Part shown: one piece after another, positions 59,474-64,000 of the stretch
Numbering within the stretch: the stretch's first letter is position 1
Layout: each line of letters starts with the position of its first letter
DNA from: JACVRM01 sp963817375
GTDB taxonomy: Bacteria > Actinomycetota > Thermoleophilia > Gaiellales > Gaiellaceae
Direction: 5' to 3'
Assembly: GCA_963817375.1 (NCBI GenBank)
Contig: CAWFOB010000006.1
Coordinates: 372,001-436,000, forward strand
Length of the DNA: 64,000 nt
Notes under the pieces: generated by a model
What the model was told of the DNA's origin: nothing
The model's database searches: none
What the model saw: the letters and a program-made list of their open reading frames with translations, nothing else
Position numbers and translations under genes: made by a program

Positions 59474-60886
59474 ATGCAGTCTGAGTCCGTCGCAGTCCCT
59501 ACACTCGCGACTCCGATGGCCAGCCTCCCGAAGCGCTTCCCGGACCGCGTCGACGTGGTCTCCGTGCGCGCCGAGTCGGAGCGGCTCGAGCCCGGCGGAG
59601 AGAGCGCAGACGTACGCCGGCTCGCCGGCCGCGTCATGGCCCGGCGGGACATGGGAAAGCTCGTCTTCCTCGATCTGGTCGACCGCTCGGGCCGCATTCA
59701 GCTCTTCTGCCAGCCGGCGGAGATCGGCGAGCTCGACGTCAGCCTCGGCGACGTGATCGGCGTCGAAGGCGTGCCGATGCGCACCCGCCGCGGCGAGCCG
59801 TCGCTGCGCGTCCGCTCCATCGAGCTGCTTGCCCCGAACCAGCGGCCGCTCCCGGACACGTTCCACGGCATCCAGGACGTCGAGCTCCGCTACCGGAAGC
59901 GCTACCTCGACCTGCTCATGACCGAGGAGACGCGCGAGGACTTCCAGCTGCGCGCGCGCATGATCACCGCGATCCGCCGCTACCTCGACGAGCACGGGTT
60001 CGTCGAGGTCGAGACGCCGGTGTTGCAGCCGCGCTACGGCGGTGGCTTCGCCGAGCCGTTCGTGACCCACTCTCGCGAGCTCGACCGCGACGTCTACCTG
60101 CGGATTGCCACCGAGCTGTACCTCAAGCGGCTCATCGTCGGCGGGCTCGAGCGCGTCTACGAGCTCGCCAAGGACTTCCGCAACGAGAGCGTCTCCTACA
60201 AGAACAACCCCGAGTTCACGATGCTCGAGTGGTACGAGGCCTACGCCGACTACCGCGACACCATGGACCGCATCGAGGAGCTCGTCGCGGCGGTCGCCCA
60301 GGAGGCGCTCGGGACGACGAGGATCACGTTCAAGGAGCACGAGATCGACCTCGCGCCGCCGTGGCGCCGGATCAGCCTCGTCGAGGCGCTGGAGGAGCAG
60401 GGGCTCTGGACGCGCGACGCCGACGAGCTCCGCAAGCGGCTCGAGGATCGCGGCACCGACACGCATGCCGACAAGACGTGGGCGCAGCTCGTGGATCACG
60501 CGCTCTCGAGCTCCGTCGAGCCGAGCCTGATCCAGCCGACGATCCTCTACGACTACCCGGTCGAGCTGTCGCCGTTCGCGCGTGCGCGCGACGACGACCC
60601 GACGATCACCGAGCGGTTCGAGTACTACGTCGGCGGGATGGAGCTCGGCAACGCCTACTCGGAGCTCAACGACCCCGACGAGCAGGCGCAGCGCTTCGCG
60701 ATGCAGGCGGAGGAGGGCGCCGGCGGCAACGTCGAGGCGGAGCAGGGAGACCCGGACTTCGTCGAGGCGCTGTCGTACGGCATGCCGCCGACGGGCGGGC
60801 TCGGGCTCGGGATCGACCGCCTCGCGATGGTCCTCGCGGGCAAGGACACGATCCGCGACGTGATTCTGTTTCCGCCGCTCCGCTGA
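59474..60886 (+). CDS. lysS: Lysyl-tRNA synthetase, class II
   Basis: Protein of 470 residues (ATG 59474; ATG 59516, MASLPKRFPDRV, also plausible). OB-fold anticodon domain (~45-130; VRRLAGRVMARRDMGKLVFLDLVDRSGRIQLF), then class II motifs: motif 1 near RARMITAIRRYLDEHGFVEVETP, motif 2 KDFRNESVSYKNNPEFTMLEWYEAYADY and motif 3 GGLGLGIDRLAMVL. Charges tRNA-Lys. All catalytic residues present. Its TGA sits back to back with the stop of the next minus-strand gene in a shared palindrome. Confidence 0.97.
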   Translation: MQSESVAVPTLATPMASLPKRFPDRVDVVSVRAESERLEPGGESADVRRLAGRVMARRDMGKLVFLDLVDRSGRIQLFCQPAEIGELDVSLGDVIGVEGVPMRTRRGEPSLRVRSIELLAPNQRPLPDTFHGIQDVELRYRKRYLDLLMTEETREDFQLRARMITAIRRYLDEHGFVEVETPVLQPRYGGGFAEPFVTHSRELDRDVYLRIATELYLKRLIVGGLERVYELAKDFRNESVSYKNNPEFTMLEWYEAYADYRDTMDRIEELVAAVAQEALGTTRITFKEHEIDLAPPWRRISLVEALEEQGLWTRDADELRKRLEDRGTDTHADKTWAQLVDHALSSSVEPSLIQPTILYDYPVELSPFARARDDDPTITERFEYYVGGMELGNAYSELNDPDEQAQRFAMQAEEGAGGNVEAEQGDPDFVEALSYGMPPTGGLGLGIDRLAMVLAGKDTIRDVILFPPLR

Positions 60887-60893
60887 TCAGCGG
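60880..60893. terminator. Palindrome shared by two abutting stop codons
   Basis: CCGCTGATCAGCGG contains TGA (lysS stop, 60884-60886) and TCA (minus-strand phosphatase stop, 60887-60889) back to back. There is no intergenic space, and this 14-base palindrome may serve as minimal bidirectional terminator. Confidence 0.4.
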
Positions 60894-61678
60894 TCGCGAA
60901 CCGCACGCATGTGCGGGTGCCGTGCCTGCGTGGCCACGACCGGCAGGGGGTTGACCGCCTCGGCCCCGAACAGGCCGACGGCGAGTCGCTCCGACAGGTC
61001 GCGTACCCGCTCGATTGTCGAGCGGTAGACGGCCGCCGACCCGCCGAGCGGGTCGGGAATCTCGGTCGGCGGCTCCGTGCGCCCGCGGCGGAGCGCCGCG
61101 GCCCGGGCGACTGCCTCGCGCCCGCGCTCGGCCAGGTCCTCCTCGGCCGACGGCAGCACCCGCTCCAGCAGGTCGACCAGCTCGACGATCGTGAACGTCC
61201 GGTCGCGGTCGGCGTCCGCGTCGACCACGGCCGTGGCGACGTGCCGCTGCTCGAAGCCGACGACGAGGTCGACCGCGCTGAGGTCGGCGTGCACTACACA
61301 CTGCGCGCGGTGATCCGAGAGGTCGAGGCCGAGCTCGGCTGCCGTCTGCAGCGTCTCGGGCAGCGCCGGCACCGGCCCGAGGTCGAGCAGCCCCGCCGAC
61401 GACAGCCGGACGGGCAGGCCTTCGGTCAGCACCCGCAGGAAGCCCTCGGCCGCGGGGCTGCGCACGCGGTTGCCCGTGCAGACGACGACGAGCTGGAACG
61501 GCCGCTCGCGGCGCGGCGCTCGCGCCGGGGCGGGGGTCGTTGTCGAGAGCCGCGACGTGATGTCGTGCGCGAGCGCCTCCAGCTCGTCGAGCCGCTCGAA
61601 GAACTCGTTGATCAGCAGCTCCGGATCGTCGCGCATCGATCGCAGCGTACTCTCGTTGTCCGGCCCGGCAGCACTCAT
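60887..61678 (-). CDS. Low-molecular-weight protein-tyrosine-phosphatase-like protein
   Basis: Protein of 263 residues. An N-terminal acidic helical extension of ~60 residues (DPELLINEFFERLDELEALAHDITSRL) precedes an LMW-PTP fold with P-loop VVVCTGNRVRSPAAEG (CxGNxxRS, catalytic Cys and Arg present) and IPDPLGGSAAVYRSTIERV as the general-acid Asp loop. Related phosphatases (Wzb, CapD-like partners) control polysaccharide export kinases. Directly downstream of two glycosyltransferase genes (ATGA overlap), which supports a role in polysaccharide synthesis. Confidence 0.88.
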   Translation of the reverse strand: MSAAGPDNESTLRSMRDDPELLINEFFERLDELEALAHDITSRLSTTTPAPARAPRRERPFQLVVVCTGNRVRSPAAEGFLRVLTEGLPVRLSSAGLLDLGPVPALPETLQTAAELGLDLSDHRAQCVVHADLSAVDLVVGFEQRHVATAVVDADADRDRTFTIVELVDLLERVLPSAEEDLAERGREAVARAAALRRGRTEPPTEIPDPLGGSAAVYRSTIERVRDLSERLAVGLFGAEAVNPLPVVATQARHPHMRAVRDR

Positions 61679-62642
61679 CGCACGTGGTCTTCCGTTAAGC
61701 CGAGCGAACGCTCGATGCGCAGCTGGCGCGCGCGGACGAGCGGGCCGAGCACGCGCGGCGCCGGGCGCATGACCCGGGCCTTCCAGAGCAGCATCCGCTC
61801 GCTGGGCACGAGCTCCGCCGCCTCGGCGTAGGCGCGCGACGCCTCCGAGTACCGGGCCGCGCGCAGTGCGCGGTCGCCGCGGCGGGCAAGCTCGCGCGGG
61901 CTCGGGCCGGACAATCGCCGCTTGCAGATACGCCTGCTCGTCGGGCGCCAGGTCGTCGCGCGCGGCCGCCGTCCGCAGCACGGCCTCGACGTCGGCGTCC
62001 ATCTGATCACGGGCGGAGGACAGGCTCTCCGTGCCCCAGCGGTAGAGCGCGGTCGGCTCGGGCTGGAGCGTCACGCGCCGCCCGGCGAAGATCGCGCGGA
62101 CCCAGAAGTCCCAGTCCTCGGCGCGCCGGCGCTCCACGTCGAACCCGCCGATCTCCTCGACGAGTGCGCGCGGGAAGAGCGAGAGCGGCGAGACGAAGTT
62201 CTGCTCGAGGATCGCGCGCCGCTGGCGGTCGGGCTTCGGGAAGCCGCCGCGGTAGCGCGTCTTCGACGGATGGATGCCGCCGGGCAGGAGCCAGTACGAG
62301 TTCGCCGTCGCGATGCCGCGGTGCTCGTCCCAGACGCGGACGAGTCGCTCGACGTGCTCCGGCAGGAGGACGTCGTCGGCATCGCAGAACGCGATCAGCT
62401 CGCCGGCGGCCTCCTCGATGCCCCGGTTGCGGGCCGCCGCGACGCCGCCGTTCTCCTGCCGGACGACGCGCACCGGCTCGCCGTGCGCCTCGGCGATCGC
62501 CCCCGTCCGGTCGGTCGAGCCGTCGTCGACGACGACGAGCTCGAGGTCGCGGTACGTCTGGCCGAGCACCGACGCGATCGTCGCCGCCGATCGTCTGCGC
62601 GGCGTCGAACGCCGGCGTGACGACGGAGACGCGCGGGCTCAC
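61675..62642 (-). CDS. Family 2 glycosyltransferase (frame broken twice)
   Basis: About 320 residues when repaired. GTG start at 62642 (SPRVSVVTPAFDAAQTI). The GT-A core has LELVVVDDGSTDRTG, ENGGVAAARNRGIEEAAGELIAFCDADDVLLPEHVERL (DxD motif in FCDADD) and GGFDVERRRAEDWDFWVRAI. The C-terminal helical part (ELARRGDRALRAARYSEASRAYAEAAELVPSERML) is TPR-like. Frame breaks near 62581-62590 and 61912-61925 are each repaired by dropping one base. Adds a sugar from a nucleotide donor, probably to a surface glycan. Confidence 0.85.
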
Positions 62643-63680
62643 CGCGCCACCTCGGCGTACAGGCTCAGGTACGAGGCCACCATGCCATTTTCGGTATAGC
62701 GCGAGGCTTCCTGAAGGCCGGCCTCGCCCAGCGAACGTGCGAGCTCGGGGTCGTCGAGCACCCGGCGCACGGCCGCGGCCAGCGCCTCGGCGTCGCCGGG
62801 CGGCACGAGCAGCGCCGTGCGGCCGTCGTTCAGGAGGTCGCGGAGCCCGCGGACCGCGGTCGCGACGATCGGCCGGCCGCCGGCGAGCGCCTCGAGAGCT
62901 GCGAGCGGCAGCCCTTCGGACTCCGAGGGGATCACGACGACGTCAGCCGCGCCCGTGATCGCCCGGGCGTCGCGGCGTGTGCCCGTGAAGACGACTCTCC
63001 CGTCGAGCGGTCGTGCGGCGGCCTCGAGGGCATGCCGCTCGCGGCCCGTCGCCGACGATGAGCAGCGTCGCATCGGGAACGTGCGCCAGCGCTTGCACTG
63101 CGAGCATGCTGATTCTTCGCCGGCGTGAGCCGGCCGACCGTTACGAGCAACCGTCCTTTGACGCCGAGCGCCGCCCGGTCGGCAGGCGCAGGCGCCGGGC
63201 CGACGCCGTTCGGCACCGTCGCGTGAACGGCGAGCCCCGCCTCGGCAAGTCCCTCGGCGATGCCCGGCCCGCAGGCGATCACGGGCAGGCCCGAGTAGCC
63301 GAGCGCGCGGGCGGCGTGCTCGTAGTCTGAGTCCGGGACGCCGTGAACGCTCACGATGCCCGGAGCGCGCCGGCCTCTGAGCGCGGCCAGGCCGGTTGCG
63401 AGGCCGACGGCCGGGTTGTGCGCGTGGACGACGTCCGGCTTGAACCGGCGTAGCGCACGGTCGACGGCACGCACGGCGGCGAGCACCTTGCGCGGGCGCC
63501 GCTCGATCGGCGGGAGGTCGAACCGCTCCGTGCCCGACGGCAGCTCGGCCGCGAGCTCGCCGTCCTGGGCGGCAACCGCGACGGTGTCACCGCGTTCGGC
63601 GGCGGCGTGGGCAAGGGCCAGCGACCACCCGCTCGGCGCCGCCCACGCCCAGAGCCCTGGATCGTGTGGAGGATCCGCAT
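62639..63680 (-). CDS. Family 4 glycosyltransferase (frame broken four times)
   Basis: About 345 residues when repaired. The start is MRILHTIQ at 63680; the N-domain includes RRFKPDVVHAHNPAVGLATG; and the C-domain has RLLVTVGRLTPAKNQ and the GT4 donor site VVVIPSESEGLPLAALEALAGGRPIVAT. The pieces lie in three frames. Single-base excesses at about 63650-63660, 63624-63632, 63100-63112 and 63038-63046 explain all the breaks. With four insertions in 1 kb, an error-rich sequence end is likelier than decay, as every catalytic motif survives. Stop overlaps the next gene's GTG. Confidence 0.82.
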
Positions 63681-64000
63681 CAGCGACGCGTCGGCGTAGA
63701 GCGCGACCATCCGCCGTCCCAGCGCCTCGGCCTCGAACTCGGTGGCGACGCGCTGCGCCGCCTGGCGCGCGAGCTGCTCGCGCCGCTCCGGGTCGCGGGC
63801 GAGCGCGTCGATCGCGGCCGCCAGCCCGTCGGCGTCGTCGACCGCGACGAGCAGGCCGGACTCGCCGTCGACAACGAGCTCCGGGACGCCGCCGACCCGC
63901 GTCGCGATGGGCGGGACGGCCGCCGCCATCGCCTCGAGCAGCGCCATCGGCAGGTTCTCGTCACGCGATGGCAGGACGAAGACGTCGAGCTCCTCGAGCC
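63681..64000 (-). CDS. Family 4 glycosyltransferase, C-terminal part (runs off the window)
   Basis: The visible ~105 residues are the end of a GT-B domain: LEELDVFVLPSRDENLPMALLEAMAAAVPPIATRVGGVPELVVDGESGLLVAVDDADGL, the GT4 nucleotide-sugar site with its E-x7-E (LPMALLEAM) and the usual C-terminal helices. The frame continues without stop into the next gene's ATG, but one base fewer shortly before 63683 would end it at a TGA overlapping that ATG (TGATG), the normal arrangement. Part of the same glycan cluster. Confidence 0.75.

Overview
This is a very GC-rich (roughly 70% or more), gene-dense stretch of bacterial chromosome. The gene content points to an actinobacterium-like lineage, and my best guess is class Thermoleophilia (Gaiellales/Solirubrobacterales type). 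Reasons: the order tilS-hpt-ftsH-(folP-folB-folK)-DUF2469-coaX-greA-lysS; GTG and TTG starts; several large adenylate-cyclase/AAA/TPR proteins; NlpC/P60 and VanW cell-wall proteins; Ku; a LexA box of the actinobacterial GAAC-N4-GTTC type; and abundant acyl-CoA genes. The taxonomy is inference. There are no rRNA genes, CRISPR arrays, insertion sequences or phage genes. One tRNA (Pro, anticodon CGG) is present.

Layout. 0-6 kb: a partial exported protein, two small proteins, an orphan LuxR-type response regulator, a divergent pair of exported wall proteins (3D domain and NlpC/P60) sharing one coiled-coil module, and a long-chain acyl-CoA ligase. 5.6-16.4 kb: cyclase/AAA/TPR regulator, Ku, a 59-aa putative HTH protein, alpha/beta hydrolase, Nif3, Ssb, tRNA-Pro, a zinc metallopeptidase, an MFS transporter, a nitrilase-family amidase and a HAD phosphatase. 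16.4-23.7 kb: NfeD/SPFH pair, CoA-transferase with a divergent TetR regulator, Rieske oxygenase, DinB under a LexA box, PPOX protein and acyl-CoA dehydrogenase. 23.7-31.8 kb is the most unusual part: on the minus strand two esterase-like hydrolases, an exported beta-propeller and an ATP-grasp ligase; on the plus strand an anchored esterase, an MprF/LysX-type aminoacyl-lipid synthase and a DMT permease. 31.8-44.5 kb: acyl-CoA dehydrogenase, VanW, thioesterase, gamma-glutamyltransferase, sirtuin, class I aldolase, L,D-transpeptidase, lipid kinase, purine nucleoside phosphorylase, GNAT, PLP decarboxylase and phosphoglycerate mutase family. 44.5-60.9 kb: two more cyclase/AAA proteins and the conserved tilS-hpt-ftsH-fol-coaX-greA-lysS housekeeping set. 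60.9-64 kb: a polysaccharide-type cluster of glycosyltransferases with a low-molecular-weight phosphatase.

The genes are packed tightly. Co-directional neighbours often share GTGA/ATGA overlaps, and six convergent pairs overlap by exactly four bases. At least ten reading-frame breaks occur in otherwise well conserved genes, and nearly all are repaired by removing one base. This points to single-base insertion errors in the sequence (concentrated at the right end) rather than gene decay, so several proteins are interrupted as given.

Regulation visible in the sequence: a LexA box abutting dinB; TetR-type palindromes both inside the tetR gene start and upstream of an acyl-CoA dehydrogenase; an inverted repeat before ssb; a terminator hairpin in the leader of the 59-aa gene; and sigma70-like promoters before the NlpC/P60 gene, tRNA-Pro and greA.
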